From: Larix kaempferi
Taxonomy: Eukaryota; Streptophyta; Pinopsida; Pinales; Pinaceae
DNA length: 64,000 nt
Reading direction: 5' to 3'
Assembly (NCBI GenBank): GCA_027924585.1
Contig: BSBM01001387.1
Coordinates: 496,001-560,000, forward strand
Shown here piece by piece: positions 46,081 through 56,480 of this stretch (position 1 is the first letter of the stretch; every line of letters begins with the position of its first letter). Below the pieces are notes generated by a model, which saw only the letters and a list, made by a program, of their open reading frames with translations, did no database searches and was not told the DNA's origin. A program made the translations under genes and the position numbers.

Positions 46081-47100
46081 CTAGGTCGCAGTGACGTACT
46101 TCCCAATGTTATTTGTCAGCAGTTCTGCATTGATCCGTCTGATTATTGTGACTGGTTTTTGTTGATGCGGTTGGTATTGGGTTTGCTCCAACTCAGTTTG
46201 CAGGGGGGTCGTGGTGTTTCTTGATTCGTCCGAATGTTCATTTACTTCCGCGGACTTTGTCAGGAGTAAGTCTTGAAACTCATGCGGTAGGGCAATTGTG
46301 GCTCTTGGGTCATTATCATTATTCGGTTCTCCTGAGACGTTGTAGCAGTCCATTATCATTTCGGGTGTCATGGTCCATCGAAGTTCTGGTAGCTGCACTG
46401 TCGGTTCCGCCTAAAAAATATTCGTCTTGATTACCTGAGGTGCATTATGGATGAAGGGATTTCCGTCTAAGGAGGAGAACATTTGGCTAAAGCCAATTGT
46501 TAATTGATCCCAAGAAAGTGTACCAAGTCGTAGCTCCGTTGCGACATACCAACTCCGCGGTACTTCATCCAATGTATGCACAAAGGCATGTACCCACTCC
46601 CGCTCCGATTGCGCTACCCATTGGTGCTGACAAGCCTTCACATGTTTGTTTGGGTTACCTCTGCCATCGTATTTTTGTCCGTTTCATGCTGTGGTGTCGC
46701 CGAAACATACCTCCAGGAGGCGTCGGCATAGTGGCCAGTTTGATATCCTTGACTTATGCACTGCCCACCAGCGCGCAGGAGTAGCCTTCAAGGCTTCCTC
46801 CAAGGCCAAGAGTCTCTGCGGTTCCGCTACCTTTTCTTCAAATTCTTTTAAGAAGGTGCTCAAGTTTGGTCATCCTTCATACATTGGCAGCACGCACTCC
46901 TCAGTAGCCACCCAACGCACCGACTGTGTAATCCTTGCACATCTACGAAATGACACCTGATGAAGTCGGTTTTGCCAATTTTCCAACGCCTCATCTGAGT
47001 CCGAAGATGCTGAACTAGAGCTATGCCATTCTAACTACCCTTCATCAGTTGGATTGATATAATATTCAGAAATGTTATACAGGCTATCCCATCCTTCCGT
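46081..47100 (-). pseudogene. Second gag-like segment downstream of protease
   Basis: The minus strand has, in pieces, LEEALKATPARWWAVHK (near 46790), KYDGRGNPNKHV (near 46640), WVHAFVHTLDEVPRSWYVATELRLGTLSWDQLTIGF (46600-46490) and a Gln/Thr-rich tail to 46081. The Trp-rich SWY-ATELR-GTLSWDQL block has the layout of a retrotransposon gag capsid domain, yet it lies after the protease, where RT would be expected. Frameshifts separate the pieces and a stop lies near 46411. It may be a duplicated or recombined gag. Confidence 0.55.
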
Positions 47101-47223
47101 ATCTTCATCTTTAGTGGGCTCCATGTATCGTTGTCCTTCTGCAGGATCTAGGGGTGCGACAACCCTTATTTCCTGATCTTCAAATGACATGATCTGTTTC
47201 TTGAAATTGATGATCGCCTGATT

Positions 47224-47510
47224 TTACATGGCCCAGTCGATTACCAATAGTGTTGGATACGGACATGTGTTGTCTATTATTTCTATAACATTGAAATCAA
47301 CATATGTCCGAAGTCCCTCGATTTCGATGGGAAGTTGACACACTCGACTAAGGGGGGTGACCTTGCTCTGGTTTGCCAATCGTAGCTGTATCGGTGACCA
47401 GGTCATTTGTGGTTTTCCCATCGTGTCCCACATTTGTTTTGTCAGAATGTTCACATCTGACCCTAAATCAAAAATAATGGAGTCGACATCGAACGCTCCG
47501 ATTTATGCCG
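47224..47510 (-). pseudogene. Aspartic protease of the gag-only element
   Basis: Read on minus, the region has IIFDLGSDVNILTKQMWD with the catalytic Asp (about 47485-47430), then IQLRLANQSKV and LPIEIEGLRTYVDFNVIEI with PTLLVIDWAM at the end. This is the retropepsin layout of Ty3/gypsy. The first part is separated from gag by a stop near 47503. Confidence 0.8.
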
Positions 47511-49260
47511 ACATCCTCATCTCCCTACCTGTCTTCCTTTTCTTATGTATTTGATTGACCCTGAGCTCCTGACGTCCACCCTCCTGTTGACGCAATAGCT
47601 TGGATATCGCCTCCAATGCCTCCTCATATTTTGCTAATTCTAAACAACTCCCGATGAATGCTCTTACGATAGTGGCCTTTCGCTGCGATTTTGTTTGATC
47701 GAACGTCGGTGGCATATCATAAATTTCTGCTTGAGGAGATGCGTTCCTCTGCTGCCTCAACATTCTCTGCTGTGCCTTTGAGAAGACGTCCTTTTCGGCC
47801 TCCACATCAAAGACGACATGTTTTGCTTTCGTTTGTCGAATGTTATGGTGCGGCTGGTCGGCTCCTGTTGCCGCCTTTCCTTGTGTCACTATTCCCACTA
47901 TCGCAGAGTGCTTTCTAGCTTCTGCCGATATCTTCTGTACTGTCGGTTGGTTTTGGTTTTGATTCTGGTTTTGGTTTGGCGGAGATGGTAGGTTCTTCTT
48001 CTGCCATCTGTCGATGAGCTGTGGGAAATCTTCGATGCTATGGTCCACTCCACTGCAGTATGTGTATTGCAGGGCCAGATTGGGGCAATCCCTTGTGAAA
48101 TGTACTTGTTGCCCACAATTATAACATGTAGGAGGTCCTCGACCCCGTCCGACGGCTCCTCCTCTTCCCGCGCCACCACCACGTCCTCCATGGAATCGTC
48201 CACCAAATCCTCTGTGTGGCGGTCCGTACTGCGCCTGCTGATATTGTGGCTGTTGATACTACGGTTGTGGGTATTGTTGATACAGCGGTTGCTGGTACTG
48301 TGGTTGCGGATACTGTGTTGCACCATACTGTAGTTGCTCGTATTGTCCGTGGTCAAATTACGGTGCCTGAATAAACTGTGGTTGCGGCTGGGCATACTGC
48401 GGCTGCTGCAGCCCCAGTTGTTGCTCTTCTCCCTTTACCAGGTATGCATTCGTGTTTCGTGCTTGCAACAAATCATGGGCTCTGGAATCCTTTTCGCCGT
48501 GCCCCACTGATCGACAGAATTTACAATACAGACTTTCCAGTTTCGACATTATCTTGTGTAAGTATATGCAGTCCTCCAGTCGATGCACCCTAGTCTGGAA
48601 AATGGGACACCATGGCAGGCCTTCCTGGCAAAGGGGGTTTGGCGCCCTTGAATTCAAATACTGCTGAAACAATGAACAATTATCTTTATGTTGGCCTTCC
48701 GTCCTACACCTGGTGCACCATACATCTGCGCGGGTCTCTTTTCCTTGCTTCATGTCCTGCAATTGAAGCATCAACATAGCCAGTTGTGCTTGAATCTTGT
48801 CCATTCCAGCTCTAGTCTCTCCGATCGGCGAAGCCTCTAGCTTCATTGCGATTTATAATGCTTCGGCTTGATCTGCAACCTTCTGCTGCAGGTCGTTTAT
48901 TGGAAAACTGACTTTCGCTATCAGTGTCTTGTATCTCTGATCAAACTCCCATACTGGCTCATTCGGGTATAGCCTAATCTCTTGGAGCTCAGTAATGTAC
49001 TGTGCTTCTGACTTGGGTTTTTTAAATTCCTGAATCATCACTGTTTTAATTTCTACCAACATTTTTCCTGGAATCTTGGTAAACTTTATGAACCAGTCCA
49101 GTGCCTGGCCTCAAAAGGTCGTCGCCAACTTTCCCTTTTTGATGTCTTCATCTTGGACCTGCTTCACGGTCCACACTACTTTGCATAAAAACCAAAACTG
49201 TTCGGGATCCTCTGTCCCGTCTCCTACAAAGCTCGACATCTTCGTATCGTCCGCCATTGT
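47503..49260 (-). pseudogene. gag with zinc knuckles, gag-only element
   Basis: On minus: SSFVGDGTEDPEQFWFLC near 49240, FKKPKSEAQYITELQEIRLYPNEPVWEFDQRY (49020-48930), then Cys/His-rich repeats (VWCTRCRTEGQHKDNC, PWCPIFQTRVHRLEDC, YCKFCRSVGH). A Gln/Pro/Tyr-rich stretch (48420-48230) and a Gly/Arg-rich part come next. A canonical CYNCGQQVHFTRDC zinc knuckle (CX2CX4HX4C) lies near 48125. Asn/Gln repeats and a basic tail end it at 47503. Stops near 48850, 48357 and 49110 interrupt it. It would bind and package RNA. Confidence 0.85.
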
Positions 49261-49395
49261 GGTGTTCCTACTGTTGTTACTTACTGATGCGCTACTTTTT
49301 TCGCTACATGTGGGACAACTCTGTGAGTTATTTGTGGTTTTTCCTTTAAATTGATAAGTGGTTTGCGGGGTCGAAGGTATGTGGTAGCTTACGCT

Positions 49396-50180
49396 TCATC
49401 CTTCTTTTGGGGTAGCCTGGTCACCGCCTTCCTCCTCATAATAAGGGAGCTCTGTCCTCTGTGGCCCTGTTGCGTAGTCTTCCCTTCCGGTCCTCTCAAG
49501 GGACTCTTCCTCAGCCCTCCTCCTCTTATCAGGACGCTGGAATATCGTTCCACTTCTCAAGGTGCCACAGTCTTCCTCAACTTCCCTTAAAAATTTGTCA
49601 TCCCTCATGTCCATCTAGCCTGCATCTTTCCTAGTGGATCCGTAACCATGCGATACCTACAACCCCTGCACACCGATCTGTCTACTCATCGGAGGTCATT
49701 TTCAACATGCCCTTTTCGCACACCAGCATCTTAATCCACAGGTTTAGCGACAGGACGAACCTTCCCCTTGGTCCCCTGAAAAATCATCTTTTTGCATCGC
49801 TGTAAGAACTGTTGGTATCTACTGCGAACTCAGTTATGTACCCCTCTAGGATACTATCAACCCAGAAATCAACAGCCCTTGATACTGTATCATTGACTTG
49901 CTTCAGCTGTCGAATTAATTCTGGAGTCCACTGATTTGATCCAATACTCTGGTTGGTATGTCCTGTGAATGTCAACTGCGCGAGCCACTCCTGTAGTATT
50001 ATTGGAAACTCGACAAAGAATATCTCATGGATATCCGAATATATGTGCTTTTGTAACCAACTTTCTACTGTCTGTACAGGGTTCCTCCTTTCTTCCTTCA
50101 CGAACTCTTCTGCTTTCTGACTGAACCACTGTTGTATCTTTGGCTTTGTCGGATGACACAGTATATCCTCCTCTCTCTTC
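49396..50180 (-). pseudogene. N-terminal part of gag polyprotein, gag-only element
   Basis: Minus frames 50101-49784 (ESWLQKHIYSDIHEIFFVEF, then WTPELIRQLKQVNDTVSRAVDFW) and 49614-49396 (LRSGTIFQRPDKRRR then Glu-rich) lie upstream of the gag core. They look like the N-terminal and linker parts of the polyprotein. I cannot name a domain in the first; the LRSGT motif is frequent at the start of plant gypsy gag proteins. Confidence 0.55.
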
Positions 50181-50183
50181 TTA

Positions 50184-50203
50184 GGGTCCCGACAACAGAA
50201 CCA
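50184..50203 (-). promoter_or_regulatory. Candidate primer binding site, gag-only element
   Basis: The minus strand reads TGGTTCTGTTGTCGGGACCC, 2 bp inside the LTR. It begins with TGG, complementary to a tRNA CCA end. The tRNA is not identified. Confidence 0.65.
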
Positions 50204-50205
50204 TT

Positions 50206-50926
50206 TGTTGACACAAGGTCTTTCGACAGGGGTTCACACTGTCGTCAACAACACCAACAACCCCTTATTCACCGGCCTGGAAAGGAGTTACCCTTCCCAG
50301 CAACACCTACGAAGCAGGTGAGGTCTCACCCGAGGTGGATAAGGGTGCTGCAAGAACCAAGCTTCCGCAGTGATGAGGAGGATATGCTCTTACACCTAAA
50401 ATCCACACTATCACATGAACCAGAGATAACTAATTCTATTGGATCAACTATTCACTTATCATTAACATCAGAAGCAATCCACAGACTTATCATCAACCAT
50501 TCATATTAACAAACTCATCCTACTTAATCATCTTGAAGCATCATCAATCCGCAATATCATAAACATACACAATTGTTCATCATTGTAAAAGACAGAAGAT
50601 AGACCTCATAACCGAACATCTCCATGCATTCATTAAATACTGCAGAAAAACCCATCGCAGAAACATTCAAAACATAACACCGTGGATGCCGAATAGGTCC
50701 CAGTTAGGATTATCCTTAAAAACTTCCTTACCCTTAGGCTTACAATACACTTCTATTTATATGCTTCTATCCTATTACAAAATGGTCCATTTGACCAACT
50801 TAGCAATTAAGTATTCTAAACTATTCTTGCCCTTCCTTGGACTTCGCGATGATTCCTTCTTTCGAGGGATTTGGCTTTCGCGCCTGTCGGCTTCCGCACT
50901 TCCTGCGGATCTATCCTGTGCCAACA
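50206..50926 (-). repeat. 5' LTR of the gag-only element
   Basis: 721 bp. The ends mirror those at 44231-44949. It ends at 50926, where TGACC and the interrupted ORF1 resume. Confidence 0.92.
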
Positions 50927-53900
50927 TGACCAACTAGCCTACATTAACATTAGCAAATTCAAAATTCATGCAATTGTGGCCAGGCCATCCCTAATGCCTT
51001 ATACCTATGATGTCAAATGGATTGTGGACAATGCTGACCCTCTTGACCCTTCCTTCAATGATATAAATGATACTCTGTTGGATTCTTTTAAAACCGAAGT
51101 AAATTCTAGGGTTTATGCACTTAAAAATGCCCAACAAATTATTTCAAAATAATTCTTAGAATATTTTGCAAGCCGTTTTAATTTTGATGAAATGATTAAG
51201 ACTTGGATGGAAAAACTTGCCATATATGTTCCTAAACCTGATAGGCAATATATTGTTGCTTGGTTCAAAGAACCCTTTTCTATATTGGGAGCCATGTTAT
51301 GCAGGTTATATGGGTTACCCAACTGTGGGTTCTTCAAGGCAGAATGGGCACCTATGGCACATCATATTCTCACCACTGGTGAATCCTTCAATTGGGCACA
51401 GATATTATGTGTGGTTTTGAAAGAAGCTATTGAAAGTACCAGAAAACCACTGCTTCCAAGAAGCCTGCATTCTACCTATCTGGTTATGTCATGGATGTTT
51501 TCTGTTCAGCCTTCCCTTTTCCTACCATGGGATGGAATTGGGCCAAGGAAGGACCTCTTGTCCATATCTATTGTTCAGTTTTATGGGAAGACAATTTTGT
51601 ACCTCTCATCTATGATATCCGTGATCATTTCTTTGGCTCCATTTATCATAATATCTTCAAAGAGGATGCCCCTACCTTCTCTTCACAGGCCAAGGCATTG
51701 ATTGCTACTATGGGAGATTGGTATGTTGGTGAATATTTTTCTTACATCAGAATATGGGGCAGCAAAATGGTTCACTTGTTTCCTAGAATTGTACCTGGCA
51801 TAATGGTTTTAGAAGAGATTTCATTTCAGAATGTAATTGAAGGTGTCTTCCCTCGGTTCATTGGAGCAAAGAGGAAAGGTTGGCATAAGTTTCCCCTTTC
51901 TCTTGGACCTTTGGTCATCCATAATTCCACACATGCCACCTTGCTTGGTAAAAGGGTCACAACTCTGAATCTTGGGGAAGCTCCTACAAGGATTCATGAT
52001 CCTAAATCTTTCCTGCCAACCACTTTTCTAAAGAGCACATAAAGAGTAACTATGTGCATGGAACAAAGCCTAATGAATTGATTTATGAAGGTGCAAATTC
52101 TTTTCAAAATGTTTTAAGCAGGGTTGTCACTCAAGAAGAAAATGGATTCATCCATCAGTATCAGCAAGAGCTTAAGATGAAGGTGCTGCAAGATAGAAAT
52201 ATCAAACTATCAGTTGAAGAAAGGGCTTAGAAAGAGATGGTGGAAAGAGAAGCATAAGAAGCACAAAAAAGCAAGTTAATATTCCTTTTCTTTTGACTTA
52301 CCAACAGGAGGATAAGAAAGGAAAAGCTCCAATTGATGATTCTTAACAACCTCAGCCTATAGAAAATCTGAATGCTTTGATATAATCAATTGAATACATG
52401 AAGAAAATCCTAGCTTTGATGAGCTCTGCTCTTGAAACTGAAGCTACTACTACAACACCTCCAGCTAAGAAGCAGAAAAAAAAAGCATCAGTAGCAGAGG
52501 CTGAGTTATTGTGAGTTGATGACAATGAGCTTGATGATGAGTTATCTCTCACAAACTTATCATTACCCTTGTCTACTTCTACTGACCTAACATTGACCGC
52601 CTCAATCACCCAAGTTCTTTCCGATCCAATTGAAAATCCATTGATAGAAGATTCTCTCTTGGACATTCCCCTTCCTGAAATTACTACCACCATCACTATA
52701 ACATCCCCTCCACTTACTACCATTCCCACTATCTTACCATCTGTACCATCATCAAACTCTATTGTTCCTCCTATTTATTCATATGCTCAACTTACTACTT
52801 CTATGGAGACTTCCCTCAATTCAGTAGAAATGGAAGTTTCTTCTACATCTGTAGATCCTGTCATTTCATCTATGATTTCCATTTCTTCTCTTTCAGCCTT
52901 AACTACTACAACAACTGCTACCTCCTCATCTCAGTTGAGCATGCCTATTCCTACCCCTATTGTCTCACAACCCATGTCTTTAGTTGCTGTCTCAAAAGTA
53001 TTATCATCCACTTCTGAAGAGATGACAGACTTTGGTGAAGATGCAGTAGTTTCTCTTGGTGAGTATTTCTGGAGCAAATCAAAGAAGGCAGTAGTGAATA
53101 AAGGTTCTAAAAGAGCTAGAGAAGGAACATTTGTCGAGGGTACGGTTCGCAACCAGATCATGTGGAAGAGAGCCTCCACAGATGTTAAAAAGGAAGCTTT
53201 GTAAACAATTGCTTCTATGGGAGCCTTTGTTGGCGCCAATTTTGATTCTCTCACTACACTCAACAAAGAAATTGAAAATAAAGAAGAAGAATTGCAAGGT
53301 CTTCAGAAGAAGCAGGTTGAATTGGATCAACAGTATCAATATCAGTTGCAGGAATTGAAGGACAAATATGAGTCTTAGATTCAGGAAATGTAATCACAAA
53401 ATGAATATTTGAAACAACAAATTCATGAAGCCCAAGGACATAATGCTCAGTATGTTGAGAAGTTGACGGATCTTGAACAACGACTGAAATTGTACTAGTC
53501 AATTTTTTTTATTTCCTCTTTTTCACAGTTTTCAAAGGATGAATTTAAAGAATTTGTTTTGAGAATAAATGATGATTACAAAAATCTCTTAGTTGACTTA
53601 TTTGAAGGTTTGAATGAAATTCAAGATGTTTTTCCTTTGAACATTTCTCTGGCATTCTATGTGATCATAATCAATGTAGGAATGATGCCACAAGGGATTT
53701 TGAAGATGTTATTGATTGGCAGAAGTATATTAAGGACAAGCCTGAAGGAGTCCCCATTTTAGACAATATCAAGCTACGGAGAATGAAAATCTCTTTACAG
53801 TCTTGGGAAAATGTGTGCGACATTGTCGAGTCCACCATTGAAGAAGGACATAAAGCTTGTAGAAAATGGTGGTTTGCTTGTGATAATTTGTTGGCATTAT

Positions 53901-54229
53901 TGGTTTTCCCTGTTATGAATCAAATAGATAATGCTTTTCCACCTAAACTCATGATCACACAAGTTGAAGAAAAGCATTTGCAGTCTAAAGAGCGTATTGA
54001 ACAGCTGGAGCATGTTCATATAAAAGAAATCAAAGAATTGGTTGAAATACCAGTTTCTTCAGGGATGAAGGTAAATGTGTTTTTATGAGAATGGTCAAAG
54101 GAAAAGAAGAGGGAGATCGAAGCTTTCCTTTGCAAAGCTCAACTACAGCTCGAACATGCTCAATATCAGGATATTGATGATATTTTGGATGTTTTTTCCA
54201 AGTGGCGTTCTGCCCTTGGTAAATCTTAA

Positions 54230-55124
54230 GCAAATATTTTGTAATCCCTAATTTCATGGGAAATCAATTTCTTTTGTAACGTATTGTAATTGTTATTTAA
54301 AGAGACTTAGATCTCATCATACAAGTGGGGGGGGGGGACCGTTGGAGGAAAGAACTGGAGGCATATTGCTTCACATGGAGTATTGTAATTTATTACAGTC
54401 TTTAACGAAATTCAATCAGTCTTCTCTCATATTTTCTTCCTATTAATTTATTTTTCAAGTGTTCTTGATGAGTATAGATTCCCTTGCATTTGTCCAATGA
54501 TTCACTTTTAACTGGTTATAAAAAATCACAAGTGTATGGATATGTATTTGATTTCTCATTTATGATTCATATAGAGATAAAGTAACAATAAATTATTTTC
54601 TCTTGTTTCACATAATCTTATTCAATATTTTTGTAACCGCATAATTCTCCTTTTGTTTTAGATGTTAATTTGTCAATTAACATATCTTTTTTTAGAGCAG
54701 TCACATGATATAAATATTTGATTGAGAAAAAATTTAGTTTTAACTTTCTTGTCCTTTATCAAAGAAGGTATTATTAGATCTGATTTAAATTGGCATTGGT
54801 TAGAGTGATAAATACCACAATCCCTTGATCTGGTTGCTCTGAGGAATCACAACCTATAATTAGATTTAGATAGATCATATTTTTACTTGTTTTCTTTCTG
54901 CTTTCATTAACTTGCAATTAACCTTTAGGTATTCCTTTAAGGAAGAAAGTTTTACTTGAATTACTCTTAGAGTGCCAATGGAGGCCTAATATCCATCAGA
55001 GTTAGCCATACCAAAAAATTTAAGGATAGGATAATACTTGCGTAGGATTATTTGAAGCTTTCAATTGGGATATCTCTTTTGCGTTGCTGCCTGGGACATC
55101 TCCAGCATATCCTAGGCTTCAACA
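54230..55124 (+). other. ORF1 3' region with G-run and PBS-like stretch
   Basis: No gene. Eleven G at 54327-54337 follow ORF1 by about 100 bp. At 55079-55096 TTGCGTTGCTGCCTGGGA resembles a tRNA-Asp primer site at roughly 13 of 19 positions. The sequence ends CTTCAACA at 55124. Confidence 0.55.
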
Positions 55125-55129
55125 TAGCG

Positions 55130-55690
55130 TTAAATAGGTTATTTCTACAACTTGAATTCAATTTGAATGATTTTTATCATTTTCGCAATTTCTAATTCAA
55201 TTTTTTTTTTATAAGATATGGTATCTGATTATATGAGTTCGGTAAAGCATGATGGTTCCAAGTTTGTTTAAGTTCTCACTCAAATTTTGATGTAACTAAA
55301 TAACTAGATTTGATGTGTAAATGGGAAGGTAGATCAGGAGTCATTTCTCAAAAGGTTTATCTAAAGCTCGGCGAGGAATGTCCTGAAATTGGTCCATAAA
55401 CCATTGATAAAGGGATAGGTACCTAACCAAATAATGGGATCCATGTCCCTTGCAACCCTTAGGTCATAGATCAAAATTTCCTTTTGCTTTCTTATCTGCA
55501 TTTATCCTGCTTTAACATACTACTAGGCATCATTAGAAGTTTCTTTGTAGTTGCACATATTGTGCGGGACGCTCATAAGTTTATACAAATCCATGGGTTG
55601 ATGATTAAAGGGAAGGTTCAAATACGTCACCTTTGCTGGTGTCTTGTCCCAACATGATACAATATTGTTGTTGATTAATTAAGCCCATCA
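55130..55690 (+). repeat. 3' LTR of the Athila-like element, second part
   Basis: It resumes at TTAAATAG after the TAGCG copy (55125-55129), aligns to 21827-22399 and ends CCATCA before CTTGT. Confidence 0.92.
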
Positions 55691-55700
55691 CTTGTGAAGG

Positions 55701-55790
55701 TATTGATGCCTCTGGCTCTTGTGGCAAAGGCACTGATGCCTCTGGCTCTAGTGGCAAAGGTACTGATGCCTCTGGCTCTAGTGGTGGACC
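55701..55790. repeat. 30-bp minisatellite, three copies
   Basis: Exact 30-bp period at 55701, 55731 and 55761 with core GATGCCTCTGGCTCT. On minus it lies in a small ORF (from 55814) reading PLEPEASVPL decapeptides. The Athila-like element is inserted about 10 bp away. Confidence 0.9.
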
Positions 55791-55904
55791 AACTAATTGA
55801 TGTTTATCAGACACATATTATGATTTTTTTATTTTCCTTTATATATATTTTGTGTTTTTCATATCATGTCGATGTTGATGTATATCATGTTGATATCGTT
55901 CATG

Positions 55905-56480
55905 TATATTTATGTCTTTTCATGTCATATTGATGTTTTGTGATTTATAAAATGCATTGTGTCTCAGTGATATAAATTAGAGATGCAGTATAATGTTTAA
56001 TCCTAGTTAAAATCAATTAATGTAATTTTTATGTAGCAATATTTTAATGTCACTATATAATTTTTTATAACCAATTTAACATTTTAACAATGTATTATTT
56101 AAAATTATGATGTCTTTTAAGTGCAATACATTAAAAGTATGTATTCCTCTATGTTTATAAAAGCTAAAGTTACCTAGCTTTGAATTTAACTTTATCTATA
56201 TGCGACGTCAATAAAATGATAATGCTCTTAGTTTTAAATTTAAATTTAGGTAGCTTTAAGCTTACGTATATTTATATGTATTTTCATGTCATGTTGATGT
56301 TGTTTGATTTATAAAATGTATTGTGTGTTGATGATCTAAATCAAAGATGCAATATAATGTTTAACTATAGTTACAATAATTTATTGTCATTTTTTGTGGT
56401 AATCATTTAACAACATTATATAATGTGTAAACAATTTAACAGTTTAACAATGTATTAGTTAAAATTATGGTAAAAATTAG
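55905..56480. repeat. Diverged ~365-bp tandem duplication
   Basis: The sequence from about 55919 (TTTCATGTCAT-TTGATG) recurs from about 56284 with scattered changes over at least 150 bp. It is AT-rich and non-coding. The rest of 55791-57250 shows no supported gene; weak exon-like minus-strand stretches at 56477-56811 have no recognisable domain. Confidence 0.6.

Larger units (their letters stand above)
44231..50926 (-). mobile_element. Gag-protease-only LTR element (TR-GAG-like)
   Basis: The LTRs (44231-44949 and 50206-50926) start TGTTGACAC and end GTGCCAACA. The target duplications TGACT (44226-44230) and TGACC (50927-50931) differ by one base. The PBS and purine tract place the 5' end on the right. 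The coding capacity on minus is gag, protease and a second gag-like segment; no RT, RNase H or integrase is seen in 5.2 kb. The LTRs are very similar, so this innermost element is probably the youngest. It would need a helper element for cDNA synthesis and integration. Confidence 0.9.
44059..54229 (+). pseudogene. ORF1, block 2 copy (full length, interrupted)
   Basis: ATG at 44059. After about 57 codons it is broken by the nested element at 44231-50926 and resumes at 50932. The coding total is about 1,155 codons to the stop at 54227. Beyond the part shared with block 1 it keeps a C-terminal section: a coiled coil (NKEIENKEEELQGLQKKQ, near 53265) and a conserved-looking end with SLQSWENVCDIVES, CRKWWFACDNLLALLVFP and DIDDILDVFSKWRSALGKS. 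Frame changes lie near 51440, 52040, 52330 and 53690, and stops include 51150, 53202 and 53496. No known enzymatic motif or membrane segment is visible; the protein seems structural. It may be an element-encoded accessory protein or an ancient captured gene. Confidence 0.7.
32614..55124 (+). mobile_element. Inner Tat-like Ty3/gypsy element with ORF1-bearing terminal blocks
   Basis: It is inserted in the Athila-like 3' LTR with TAGCG duplicated at 32609-32613 and 55125-55129; the other LTR shows the empty site. The ends are TTTTGCTCACAC (the second copy at 43077 has TGTTGCTC) and CTTCAACA, which fit TGTTG...CAACA LTR ends. The order is block 1 (32614-35988), gag, protease, an extra RNase H, RT with RNase H, integrase, a repeat-rich 3' region, then block 2 (43077-55124, itself interrupted). 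As inserted it would be about 15.8 kb. The simplest reading is that the blocks are very long LTRs and that block 1 has lost its 3' part, the PBS and the leader. No purine tract is seen before 43077, so this is not settled. Confidence 0.7.
43077..55124 (+). repeat. Terminal block 2 (probable giant 3' LTR), interrupted
   Basis: It starts TGTTGCTCACAC and ends CTTCAACA against the TAGCG duplication. Without the nested element (44231-50926) and its duplicated target copy it is about 5,350 bp. It holds the hairpin (43095-43118), motif cluster, leader intron, complete-length ORF1 (44059-54229), a run of eleven G (54327-54337) and a PBS-like stretch (55079-55096). The last two are unexpected inside an LTR and leave room for other explanations. 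Confidence 0.6.
20928..55690 (+). mobile_element. Athila/Tat-like Ty3/gypsy element, split by a nested element
   Basis: The LTR ends are TGATGG...CCATCA (left copy CCGTCA) and perfect CTTGT duplications flank the unit (20923-20927 and 55691-55695). The 5' LTR is 20928-22399. The 3' LTR is in two parts, 31715-32613 and 55130-55690, which sum to about the same length once the insert is removed. The PBS is of tRNA-Asp type, as known for Athila elements. The coding order is gag, protease, RT, RNase H, integrase, then a long extra ORF in the env position. Without the insert the element is about 12.2 kb, in the Athila range. It is inactive, with three frame changes and many stops in pol. Confidence 0.93.

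Noticed and set aside
54327-54337. G-run as the polypurine tract of a 3' LTR starting at 54338
   Set aside because: The next bases do not start TG, and no matching 5' LTR was found in the window; kept only as a competing model in the findings.
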